DNA of 7,957 nucleotides, taken from positions 1 to 7,957 of the forward strand of contig CALALS010000053.1 in the NCBI GenBank assembly GCA_937925525.1, read 5' to 3'. This document shows positions 1 through 6,120 of the stretch, one piece after another. This stretch comes from an uncultured Flavobacteriales bacterium (GTDB lineage: Bacteria; Bacteroidota; Bacteroidia; Flavobacteriales_E; Vicingaceae). The position numbers and the translations under genes were made by a program. Every line of letters starts with the position of its first letter. Within the stretch, counting starts at the first letter, position 1. Under the pieces are notes generated by a model, which saw only the letters and a program-made list of their open reading frames with translations, searched no databases and was not told where the DNA came from.

Positions 1-1398
1 ACATTTCATTTACGAAATGACGTTTATTTTCATGACCATGAAATGTTTCCCAATGGAAAAGGTAGAAAAGTTGTGGCTCAAGACTTCTTTTATTCTTTTT
101 TCAGAATTATAGACCCTAAAACGGCTTCAACAGGTGCGCAGTGGATTGTTAAGTTATTGGATGATAGTGAGGAGGCAGATGGAATTGGTTTTAAAGCTGA
201 AAATGATTCTACATTTAAAGTGTACTTAAAAGCACCTTTCTTACCTTTTTTAGGAATGTTAACAATGCAGTATTTTTCTGTGGTTCCCAATGAAGTGATT
301 GAACATTATGGTTCAGACTTTAGAAGAAACCCTATAGGAACAGGTCCATTTATTTTTAAAGAGTGGGTTGAAGGAGGGAAGCTAATAATGCTAAAAAACC
401 CTAACTATTTTGAGGTAGATTCTTCAGGTTATCGTTTACCTTATGCAGATGCAGTAAATGTTTTATTTATAAAAGATGAAGAAATCGCTTTTCATGAGTT
501 TTTGAAAGGAGGATTGGATATGCTTAATGGTTTGAATGGAGAATACAGAAATCAAATACTGGATAAGCAAGGTAACCTTTTACCGGAGTATGCAGATAAA
601 ATCACTTTACTTTCAATACCCTTTTTAAACACTGAATATTTAGGATTTATGGTTGACCCTGAATTGGAAGAGTTCAAAAATAGTCCTATTCAAAATAAAA
701 AAATAAGACAAGCTATTAACTATGGTTTTGACAGAGTGAGTATGGTTAAATACATGCGAAATAGTATGGGAACTCCAGCACTTTCTGGATTTGTACCAAA
801 AGGAATGCCGTCTTATGATGAAGAAAAAGTAAAAGGGTATAATTATGACCCTGAAAAAGCAAAACAGTTGTTAGCGGAGGCGGGTTTTCCAAATGGTAAA
901 GGTTTGCCAGTAATTAAATTAAGCACTACGGGTCAATATTTAGATTTATGTGAATTTATTCAAAGTCAGTTGAATGATGTTGGAATTAGAATTCAACTAG
1001 ATGTTAATCCACCGGGAGTTCATAAAGAATTGGTAGCTAAATCTCAAGCTGAGTTTTTTAGAAAATCTTGGATAGCTGATTACCCTAGTGCTGAAAACTA
1101 TTTGTCTTTATTTAACAGTAAAAACTTCTCTCCTAAAGGCTCTAATTATACTCACTTTAAAAGCTACAAGTATGATGTGATGCTAGAGACAGCTATTAAA
1201 GAACAACATGATTCTACGCGTTATGAAATGTATAAAGAGTTAGATAAAATTCTAATTGAAGAAGCTCCAATTGTTCCATTATATTATGACCAAGTGGTTA
1301 GATTTACTAAAAAGAATGTAACAAATTTAGGTGTAAATCCTACTAACTTACTTACTTTAAAGCATGTGAGAAGAGACTCTACCGTAGAAGTTCAATAA
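1..1398 (+). CDS. ABC transporter substrate-binding protein, family 5 (peptide/solute), 5'-truncated
   Basis: This is the C-terminal 465 residues of a family 5 extracellular solute-binding protein (SBP_bac_5), the class that captures oligopeptides, nickel or other solutes for an ABC importer. The reading frame is open from base 1, and the codons before the first ATG (base 43) already match the family (FHLRNDVYFHDHEMFPNGKG, then AxDF), so that ATG is internal. The signal peptide and the expected lipoprotein cysteine lie outside the window. Family landmarks are NPIGTGPF with the following EW and NPNYF block (bases about 334-414), IRQAINYGFDR (about 703-735) and the YDPEKAKQLLAEAGFPNGKG block (about 844-903). 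Full-length relatives are usually about 540-600 residues, so roughly 100 are missing. No permease or ATPase gene follows, so it may be an orphan binding protein or the last gene of an operon. The substrate cannot be told from sequence; peptides are the default guess. Confidence 0.93.
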   Translation, partial: TFHLRNDVYFHDHEMFPNGKGRKVVAQDFFYSFFRIIDPKTASTGAQWIVKLLDDSEEADGIGFKAENDSTFKVYLKAPFLPFLGMLTMQYFSVVPNEVIEHYGSDFRRNPIGTGPFIFKEWVEGGKLIMLKNPNYFEVDSSGYRLPYADAVNVLFIKDEEIAFHEFLKGGLDMLNGLNGEYRNQILDKQGNLLPEYADKITLLSIPFLNTEYLGFMVDPELEEFKNSPIQNKKIRQAINYGFDRVSMVKYMRNSMGTPALSGFVPKGMPSYDEEKVKGYNYDPEKAKQLLAEAGFPNGKGLPVIKLSTTGQYLDLCEFIQSQLNDVGIRIQLDVNPPGVHKELVAKSQAEFFRKSWIADYPSAENYLSLFNSKNFSPKGSNYTHFKSYKYDVMLETAIKEQHDSTRYEMYKELDKILIEEAPIVPLYYDQVVRFTKKNVTNLGVNPTNLLTLKHVRRDSTVEVQ

Positions 1399-1446
1399 TT
1401 TCACATCTTTTAGTTGACGCTATCTTTTTATTAAGCTTCATTTTTC

Positions 1447-1454
1447 TAAATTTG
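1447..1454 (+). promoter_or_regulatory. Bacteroidetes -7 promoter element upstream of the M42 peptidase
   Basis: TAAATTTG matches the Bacteroidota -7 consensus TAnnTTTG exactly and sits 20 bases before the ATG at 1475, which would give a short leader of about 14 bases. No good -33 TTTG lies at the usual distance; the nearest TTGAC (1414-1418) is about 28 bases upstream, which is too far. I infer that the peptidase can be transcribed separately from the binding-protein gene. In such AT-rich DNA a single -7 match can occur by chance. Confidence 0.45.
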
Positions 1455-1474
1455 GCATCCAAACTTTATTACTC

Positions 1475-2575
1475 ATGGCAAAAAAGACTGCATCAAAATC
1501 TATTCTTACTAAAGAATCTTTAACATTTTTAGAGAAATATATAAACAATCCAAGTCCTACAGGCTTTGAGTCTAAAGGACAAAAGCTTTGGTTAGACTAT
1601 ATCAAGCCATACATTGACGAGCATATAGTCGATACTTACGGTTCGGTGGTTGGAGTAATTAATCCTAAAGCAAAGTATAAAGTTGTTATTGAAGCACACG
1701 CTGATGAGATTTCTTGGTTTGTTCATTATATTACGGATAAAGGTTTAATTTACGTGAGAAGAAATGGTGGTTCTGACCATCAGATTGCTCCGTCTAAAAG
1801 AGTAAATATTCATACTAAAAAAGGAACTGTTACAGCAGTTTTTGGCTGGCCTGCAATTCATACAAGAAAAGCAGGAAAGGAAAAAGCTCCTGAAATGGAT
1901 AATATCTTTTTAGACTGTGGTTGTACATCCAAAGAAGAAGTTGAGAAGCTTGGAATTCATGTTGGTTGTGTGATTACATACAAAGATGAGTTCATGGTAT
2001 TAAACGACAGATATTATGTTGGGAGAGCTTTGGATAATAGAATTGGTGGTTTTATGATTGCGGAAGTAGCAAGACTTCTTAAAAAGAATAAAGTTAAGTT
2101 GCCATTTGGTTTATATGTTACCAATTCGGTACAAGAAGAGGTTGGATTAAGAGGAGCGGAGATGATAGTTCAAACTATCAAACCAAATGTTGCTATTGTT
2201 ACAGATGTTTGCCATGATACACAAACACCAATGATTGATAAGATTGATCAAGGCGATTTTCATTCCGGAAAAGGTCCTGTGTTGACTTATGGTCCTGCCG
2301 TTCAAAATAACTTGTTAGATTTAATTATAAACGCAGCAGAGAAAAATAAAATACCTTTCCAACGAGCGGCTGCAAGCAGAATGACCGGAACAGACACAGA
2401 TGCATTTGCTTATGCAACAGGTGGTGTGGCTTCAGCTTTAATTTCTTTACCATTGCGTTACATGCACACTACGGTTGAAATGGTGCATAAAGAAGATGTA
2501 GAAAGTGTTATTAAGTTGATTTACAACTCACTTTTAAACATTAAAAACAATCAGGATTTTAGGTATTTGAAGTAA
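1475..2575 (+). CDS. M42 family metallo-aminopeptidase (glutamyl/deblocking aminopeptidase type)
   Basis: This is a complete 366-residue cytoplasmic zinc/cobalt aminopeptidase of the M42 (FrvX/CelM, TET-like) family, which trims N-terminal residues from peptides and usually forms large tetrahedral dodecamers. The metal and catalytic residues are in family order: H75 and D77 in the AHADE motif, the bridging D187 in RALDNRIGG, catalytic E221 and metal ligand E222 in VQEEVGLRGAE, D244 in VTDVCHD and H331 in YMHTTVEMVH. Length is normal for the family, and there is no signal peptide or membrane segment. The ATG start is preceded by a -7 promoter element, and no other start is plausible. It follows a peptide-type binding protein after 76 bases, which would fit use of imported peptides, but the pairing is only positional. 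The exact residue preference (Glu, Lys or broad) is not readable from the motifs. Some relatives are annotated as endoglucanase (CelM), which is generally regarded as a misannotation. Confidence 0.95.
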   Translation: MAKKTASKSILTKESLTFLEKYINNPSPTGFESKGQKLWLDYIKPYIDEHIVDTYGSVVGVINPKAKYKVVIEAHADEISWFVHYITDKGLIYVRRNGGSDHQIAPSKRVNIHTKKGTVTAVFGWPAIHTRKAGKEKAPEMDNIFLDCGCTSKEEVEKLGIHVGCVITYKDEFMVLNDRYYVGRALDNRIGGFMIAEVARLLKKNKVKLPFGLYVTNSVQEEVGLRGAEMIVQTIKPNVAIVTDVCHDTQTPMIDKIDQGDFHSGKGPVLTYGPAVQNNLLDLIINAAEKNKIPFQRAAASRMTGTDTDAFAYATGGVASALISLPLRYMHTTVEMVHKEDVESVIKLIYNSLLNIKNNQDFRYLK

Positions 2576-2576
2576 C

Positions 2577-3308
2577 TTATTTTTTACCAAATTCACCTTT
2601 TCCTGTTACTTTTTGATATTCAATAATTGGGTTGCCAAGGTATTTTACATCACCCAGGTGATAAAGTTCTACTCCAATAGCTTCAGTACCATTGATAGTA
2701 ATATCGCCTGTCCCGCTATTGTTTACGTAAAATCGTTTGCTTTCTAATTTTTCACAATTAATCATTCCGTTTCCGGCAAGGAAACAATACGAGTAGTTTG
2801 CATATCCTGAGAGATTGATGTCTCCAGGTCCTACGCCAAATTGTAACTCAAGTGAATCTACTTCAATTTCTAAATTTAGTTCTTGTGAACCATCTACGCT
2901 TTCTATTTTTAAAACATTAGCTTGAATAGCGTTTTTAGTGCTCACAATACCAGAGCTTTCATAATAAATGTAATTCAAATCTGTAAAATGAATTTCAACT
3001 TCCAACTGTCTTTTGTAAGTTCTTAAATAATTACATTTGTTATCATCTGTTACGATTAATCTTCCGTCATTAATTTGTAGTGAAACAAAACTAACCAAGT
3101 TGGCACCGCCTCTGATAATAGCTTTTTCAATAGTATCCTGAACGAGAATAATATTTATTTTATCGTACAATTCAATTTCATTAAAATAATCTAACTCTTG
3201 TTCAAACTCAACTTCCTTTCCGGTAGATTTAAAGCATTTACTTTTTTTACATCCACTAAAAAAAAGGATAGTTAAACAAATAATTGTGTATGTTATTTTA
3301 CGTATCAT
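2577..3308 (-). CDS. Head-GIN domain (DUF2807) lipoprotein
   Basis: This 243-residue protein has a lipoprotein signal: basic MIRK, a hydrophobic stretch, then FFSGC with the lipidated cysteine at C20. It is therefore expected to be anchored in a membrane facing the periplasm or cell surface. The rest matches the head-GIN domain (DUF2807, 'putative auto-transporter adhesin'): an FNEIELYDKINIILVQD block near residues 42-58, then repeating beta strands with Gly/Asn turns (YESSGIV, DGSQELNLEI, GPGDINLSGYA, NNSGTGDITINGT), as expected for a beta-helix. Its molecular role is unknown in the family; structural or adhesive functions have been proposed. Its ATG overlaps the stop of the upstream PagL-like gene (ATGA), so the two are probably translationally coupled and work in the envelope. 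It is convergent with the M42 peptidase, with one base between the stops and no obvious terminator. Confidence 0.9.
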   Translation of the reverse strand: MIRKITYTIICLTILFFSGCKKSKCFKSTGKEVEFEQELDYFNEIELYDKINIILVQDTIEKAIIRGGANLVSFVSLQINDGRLIVTDDNKCNYLRTYKRQLEVEIHFTDLNYIYYESSGIVSTKNAIQANVLKIESVDGSQELNLEIEVDSLELQFGVGPGDINLSGYANYSYCFLAGNGMINCEKLESKRFYVNNSGTGDITINGTEAIGVELYHLGDVKYLGNPIIEYQKVTGKGEFGKK

Positions 3309-4399
3309 TTTAGTTTAATGAATGTGGCTACTTCAAAATAATCAGCTACAAAAAAGTGTGTTTTTACGTTTAACCCAATTCCTATTGTTTTATTGATATG
3401 GTAAGCAAATCCATATCTCCCGTAAATTATTCCTTGGTCTTTGTATTTACTTAGTAAATAAACTCCCGGCTGAAACAATAGCGTTAGGTTTCCTACTTCC
3501 AAGTTATAGCCAAAATTTACTCCAATTCTGGTAGCTTCAAAGTCTGAACTATAACTAATGGAGTCTCTATCAAACTTAACAGGAATAGAAGAATCGTACA
3601 TAATATCAAGGCCGGTGTTTAAAGCACTTTTAAAACTTACTTTTTTATAAAGAGAATAACCAATAGTGCCAACAGTATATTTTGGACCTTGAACAGGCGA
3701 AATTTCTTTAATAGCTCCGGCAAGCAAAAGCTTGTGCTGGAACTTTCTGTCATAACTATATCTGTAAATGCTATCGCTAACTTGAATGGTATGTTCATTT
3801 ATTCTATAAACAACACCTAAGTTTAAAGAAGGAATATTAATACCCAAATTAGGAACTTTAAAAGCACCGTTGGAGTAATGACTGAAAGAAAATCCGGTAT
3901 TTCCTCTTAGTCTGTCTGATATTTTAAAATCAATAAAGTTGTTGATATGGATAAAAGCATTAACTCCTGAGCCAATGGCTAGGTTTTTATAATTTTCTTC
4001 AATGTCAAAATGCTTAGTAAGGTAGCCAATGCCGTAAGCAAGCTTAAAACTCCATCTAAAATTTTTATTTCTTGTAATAGGTAAATAGATATAAGGATAC
4101 AAAGAATGTCCTGTTCCTAAATACTGCGGATTTTTTAAATCAAAAAAGATATATCCTAATCCAAAATAAGGTTGTAAATACTCTTGATGCCAGTTCTTTG
4201 TTCCATTGGTTCTGTATCCAATATTAATTTCGTAACCATTTGTATGACCTTGAGTTAGGTGAACTAAATAGGGGTGGTGTGGAATAACAAAACCGTAATG
4301 AAAGGTTGTAGAAGCTACAAGATTTTTCTTTTGGGCATTTGTTGTTAAACAAAAACAAACAATGAATAAAAGACTATAAAAATACTTGATTATTGTCAC
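3305..4399 (-). CDS. Acyloxyacyl hydrolase / PagL-like outer-membrane protein
   Basis: This 364-residue protein has a Sec signal peptide (hydrophobic residues 5-18, likely cleavage after NAQ at about 21-23) and alternating beta-strand segments with aromatic girdles, typical of an outer-membrane barrel. Residues about 25-200 resemble the lipid A deacylase PagL/acyloxyacyl hydrolase family. The key motif is SHYSNGAFKVPNLGIN, holding the family H-x-S-N: H174, S176, N177. In PagL the triad is His-Ser-Glu; the position 12 residues after the serine is N188 here, not Glu, so catalysis is not assured. The C-terminal 160 residues form a further beta-rich part absent from the short PagL proteins but common, as I recall, in Bacteroidota homologues. 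Translation starts at GTG 4399: there is no in-frame ATG back to the upstream stop, and the nearby ATG at 4406 is out of frame. It overlaps the GIN lipoprotein gene by 4 bases. A role in lipid A or outer-membrane remodelling is inferred. Confidence 0.82.
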   Translation of the reverse strand: MTIIKYFYSLLFIVCFCLTTNAQKKNLVASTTFHYGFVIPHHPYLVHLTQGHTNGYEINIGYRTNGTKNWHQEYLQPYFGLGYIFFDLKNPQYLGTGHSLYPYIYLPITRNKNFRWSFKLAYGIGYLTKHFDIEENYKNLAIGSGVNAFIHINNFIDFKISDRLRGNTGFSFSHYSNGAFKVPNLGINIPSLNLGVVYRINEHTIQVSDSIYRYSYDRKFQHKLLLAGAIKEISPVQGPKYTVGTIGYSLYKKVSFKSALNTGLDIMYDSSIPVKFDRDSISYSSDFEATRIGVNFGYNLEVGNLTLLFQPGVYLLSKYKDQGIIYGRYGFAYHINKTIGIGLNVKTHFFVADYFEVATFIKLK

Positions 4400-4421
4400 C
4401 TTCCATGAATAAAATGAAACA

Positions 4422-4429
4422 CAAAAATA
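4422..4429 (-). promoter_or_regulatory. Candidate -7 element for the PagL-like/GIN operon
   Basis: On the minus strand this reads TATTTTTG, a match to TAnnTTTG, 23 bases before the GTG start at 4399. No convincing -33 TTG lies upstream at the expected distance. It is divergent from the mazG promoter, and the two regions overlap between about 4420 and 4475, so the two units could influence each other. Confidence 0.4.
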
Positions 4430-4439
4430 GGATTTTTAC

Positions 4440-4475
4440 TTTGCTAAGTTTAATTTATTGAAATACCTACATTTG
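4440..4475 (+). promoter_or_regulatory. Candidate mazG promoter
   Basis: TACATTTG at 4468-4475 fits the Bacteroidota -7 consensus TAnnTTTG. A TTTG at 4440-4443 could be the -33 element, but the 24-base spacer is longer than the usual 19-21. Transcription would begin near 4481, downstream of the TTG at 4458, which favours the ATG at 4494 as the mazG start. Confidence 0.5.
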
Positions 4476-4493
4476 CTCAAACTCAAATTCATA

Positions 4494-5264
4494 ATGACAG
4501 AAAAAGACGCTTATACTTTTGAAGACCTCTTAAAAATAATGGATGATTTGCGTGCAAAATGTCCTTGGGATAAAAAACAAACCAATGAATCATTGCGCCA
4601 CCTTACTATTGAAGAAACTTATGAATTAGCAGATGCTATACTAGATAATAATGATGATGAGATTAAAAAAGAGTTGGGTGATTTGCTTTTACATATTGTG
4701 TTTTATGCCAAAATTGGAAGTGAAAAAAGCACATTTGATATCAATGATGTGATTACAAACATTTGCAAGAAATTAATTGACAGGCACCCACATATTTATG
4801 GAGATGTTGTGGCTAATGATGAAGAAACGGTAAAAGCCAACTGGGAAAAACTAAAATTAAAAGAAGGAAAAAAATCAGTTTTAGAAGGAGTGCCAAAATC
4901 ATTGCCTGCCATGGTAAAGGCAGTTAGAATACAAGATAAGGCCAGAGGAGTTGGTTTTGATTGGGATAATAAAGAGCAAGTGTGGGAAAAAGTATTGGAA
5001 GAACTAAATGAACTGAAAAGTGAAGTAGATAATAATACCAATAGAATAGAAGATGAGTTGGGTGATTTTTTGTTTTCAATCATAAACTATTCTCGTTTTA
5101 TCAGCGTTAATCCTGAAGATGCTTTGGAAAGAACCAATAAAAAGTTTATTCAGCGGTTTCAGTTTTTAGAAGAAGAAACAAAGAAAGATGGAAAAGAAAT
5201 TTCGGAGATGACCTTAGCTGAAATGGACGAATACTGGGAGAAAAGCAAGAGTTTATATAAATAA
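4494..5264 (+). CDS. mazG: Nucleoside triphosphate pyrophosphohydrolase MazG
   Basis: MazG hydrolyses (d)NTPs to NMP and pyrophosphate in the cytoplasm and is thought to clean the nucleotide pool and modulate stress signalling. The 256-residue protein has the tandem two-domain form. The N-terminal MazG domain carries the CPWD signature (residues 23-26), EETYE (40-44) and ELGD (60-63), the EExxE...ExxD magnesium site. The second domain repeats this as EELNE (169-173) and ELGD (188-191). The linker includes VLEGVPKSLPAMVKAVRIQDKARGVGFDW, a strong family signature. The frame stays open back to a TTG at 4458, but I choose ATG 4494 for three reasons: conserved family sequence starts just after it, the extension is unlike the family, and the likely -7 element lies between the two codons. 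Both metal sites look intact. It appears to be monocistronic, as a new promoter precedes the next gene. Confidence 0.96.
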   Translation: MTEKDAYTFEDLLKIMDDLRAKCPWDKKQTNESLRHLTIEETYELADAILDNNDDEIKKELGDLLLHIVFYAKIGSEKSTFDINDVITNICKKLIDRHPHIYGDVVANDEETVKANWEKLKLKEGKKSVLEGVPKSLPAMVKAVRIQDKARGVGFDWDNKEQVWEKVLEELNELKSEVDNNTNRIEDELGDFLFSIINYSRFISVNPEDALERTNKKFIQRFQFLEEETKKDGKEISEMTLAEMDEYWEKSKSLYK

Positions 5265-5265
5265 A

Positions 5266-5294
5266 TTGCTATTTCATTAAAAAACTTAAATTTG
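5266..5294 (+). promoter_or_regulatory. Promoter of the zapB-like/zapA/6S unit
   Basis: TTG at 5266-5268 and TAAATTTG at 5287-5294, with an 18-base spacer, form a near-consensus Bacteroidota promoter (TTTG, about 19 bases, TAnnTTTG). Transcription would start near 5301, leaving a T-rich leader of about 27 bases before the ATG at 5328. It separates this unit from mazG. Confidence 0.62.
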
Positions 5295-5327
5295 TACTTG
5301 TTAGTTTTTTGAAACATTTCTTTTTTT

Positions 5328-5612
5328 ATGACTGATAATGAAAAGTTGGTAGATGAGTTAAAGAAAAAAGCAAATCTTCTAATTTCAAGTTATCAGCAAC
5401 TTAAGAATGATGTAAATCGTTTAACCGAAGAAAACAAAAGGTTGAAGTCGTTGTTAAATGAAAAAACATCAAATGAGGAGAGATTAATTGAAGAAACCAA
5501 ACTTCTAAAATTATCTCAAGGCATTAGTACAGAAGATAAAAAAGAAGTGAAGCTTAAAATTAATGAATTAGTGCGGGAGATTGATAGTTGTATAGCTAGA
5601 CTGAATAATTAA
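5328..5612 (+). CDS. Small coiled-coil protein, ZapB-like, upstream of zapA
   Basis: This 94-residue protein is almost entirely charged helix. Residues about 5-65 show heptad-like hydrophobic spacing (LVDELKKKANLLISSYQQL, then VNRLTEENKRLKSLL), predicting a long coiled coil, followed by a short conserved-looking tail (LKINELVREIDSCIARLN). There is no signal peptide or membrane segment, so it is cytoplasmic. Size, coiled coil and position directly before zapA match a small protein found at this place in many Bacteroidota genomes, and they resemble ZapB, which in E. coli bundles with ZapA at the FtsZ ring. Coiled coils are low in information, so I call it ZapB-like by context rather than by clear homology. 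The TAA stop lies four bases before the zapA start, suggesting coupled translation. The ATG is the first start after the promoter. Confidence 0.8.
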   Translation: MTDNEKLVDELKKKANLLISSYQQLKNDVNRLTEENKRLKSLLNEKTSNEERLIEETKLLKLSQGISTEDKKEVKLKINELVREIDSCIARLNN

Positions 5613-5616
5613 AATA

Positions 5617-5907
5617 TTGAAAAACCAATTATCTATAAAAGTAACCATTGCTGACAGAGTTTATCCTCTGACAATTGCTGCCGAAGAAGAAGAAGGAATT
5701 AGAAAGGCAGCAGAAAATATTAATGCCGTTGTTAAAGAATATCAAAGTGCTTATGCTGTTAAGGATAAGCAAGATTTGGTTGCCATGGCAGCATTAAAAT
5801 TTGCAACAGAACAACTAACCGCTGATAAAAACAGCGTAACTTTAGATCAATCGGTTTTTTCAACGTTAGAAGATATTAAAAACAATATCGAAAAAGTTTT
5901 AGCGTAA
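5617..5907 (+). CDS. zapA: Cell division protein ZapA (TTG start)
   Basis: ZapA binds FtsZ in the cytoplasm and promotes filament bundling at the division site. The 96-residue product matches the family: an N-terminal beta hairpin with SIKVTIADRVYPLTI (residues 5-19), then EEEEGIRKAAENIN (23-36) and a long C-terminal helix for dimer/tetramer formation, including DLVAMAALKFATEQL. Length is normal. There is no in-frame ATG between the upstream stop (TGA at 5602) and the conserved region. The only common alternative start is TTG 5617, four bases after the zapB-like stop; ATT 5608 is a less likely choice. The TTG and the tight spacing suggest translation by re-initiation from the upstream gene. 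The gene is followed by a structured non-coding region that looks like 6S RNA, an arrangement that recalls zapA-ssrS in gammaproteobacteria. Confidence 0.92.
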   Translation: MKNQLSIKVTIADRVYPLTIAAEEEEGIRKAAENINAVVKEYQSAYAVKDKQDLVAMAALKFATEQLTADKNSVTLDQSVFSTLEDIKNNIEKVLA

Positions 5908-5927
5908 TCGTTCTTTATATAAAGCAT

Positions 5928-6093
5928 TGCCCGCACTGCTTCTGTTATTAAGGTAAATTTACAAAAGAATTGACCATTGGAGCTTAGCTCATCGGTTTCA
6001 AAATCAAGCCAATTTAGTTGGAAGATTGACAAATCGGGCGGCTTCATCCATTTTAATATGGTTTATCTTATTCAGGACGGTGCGGGTTTTTTT
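5928..6093 (+). ncRNA. ssrS: 6S RNA (SsrS) candidate
   Basis: 6S RNA mimics an open promoter and sequesters housekeeping RNA polymerase. Reading the fold by eye, a basal helix pairs CCCGCAC (5930-5936) with GTGCGGG (6080-6086), extended by U-G and G-C. After a small internal loop with a CUG/CAG pairing, an 11-bp helix pairs 5949-5959 with 6060-6070, including G-U pairs. A large asymmetric bubble follows (about 5960-5992 and 6037-6059), with a small hairpin GAGC-UUA-GCUC (5980-5990) on its left side. The apical arm pairs 5993-5998 with 6031-6036, UCAA (6004-6007) with UUGA (6026-6029), and CCAA with UUGG (6009-6012/6018-6021). This closing stem, bubble and apical arm is the 6S architecture, and the length and position after zapA also fit. 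Seven T residues (6087-6093) follow the basal helix, so it may also be the terminator. The 5' end is uncertain: no clear own promoter is visible, so it may be processed from the zapA transcript. Confidence 0.75.
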
Positions 6094-6120
6094 ATTGTTT
6101 AATTTTTAAAATTAATTGTG

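Noticed and set aside
90..290. Minus-strand open frame inside the binding-protein gene
   Set aside because: It is a shadow of a clearly coding plus strand.
1399..1474. Possible terminator or small RNA between the binding protein and the peptidase
   Set aside because: No stable hairpin followed by a T tract could be found; only a -7 element is supportable.
4404..4406. Minus-strand ATG (first base 4406) as the start of the PagL-like gene
   Set aside because: It is 7 bases from the GTG and out of frame with the signal peptide.
4796..5083. Minus-strand open frame of 95 codons inside mazG
   Set aside because: It is a serine-rich shadow of the mazG coding strand, which has an intact, well-conserved product.
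5847..6047. Minus-strand open frame of 66 codons across the zapA end and the following gap
   Set aside because: It lies antisense to zapA and the 6S-like fold, has no family-like features, and the base pairing explains the region better.
6118..6120. GTG as the rny start
   Set aside because: It is directly followed by ATG, which is the more usual start; the difference is one residue.
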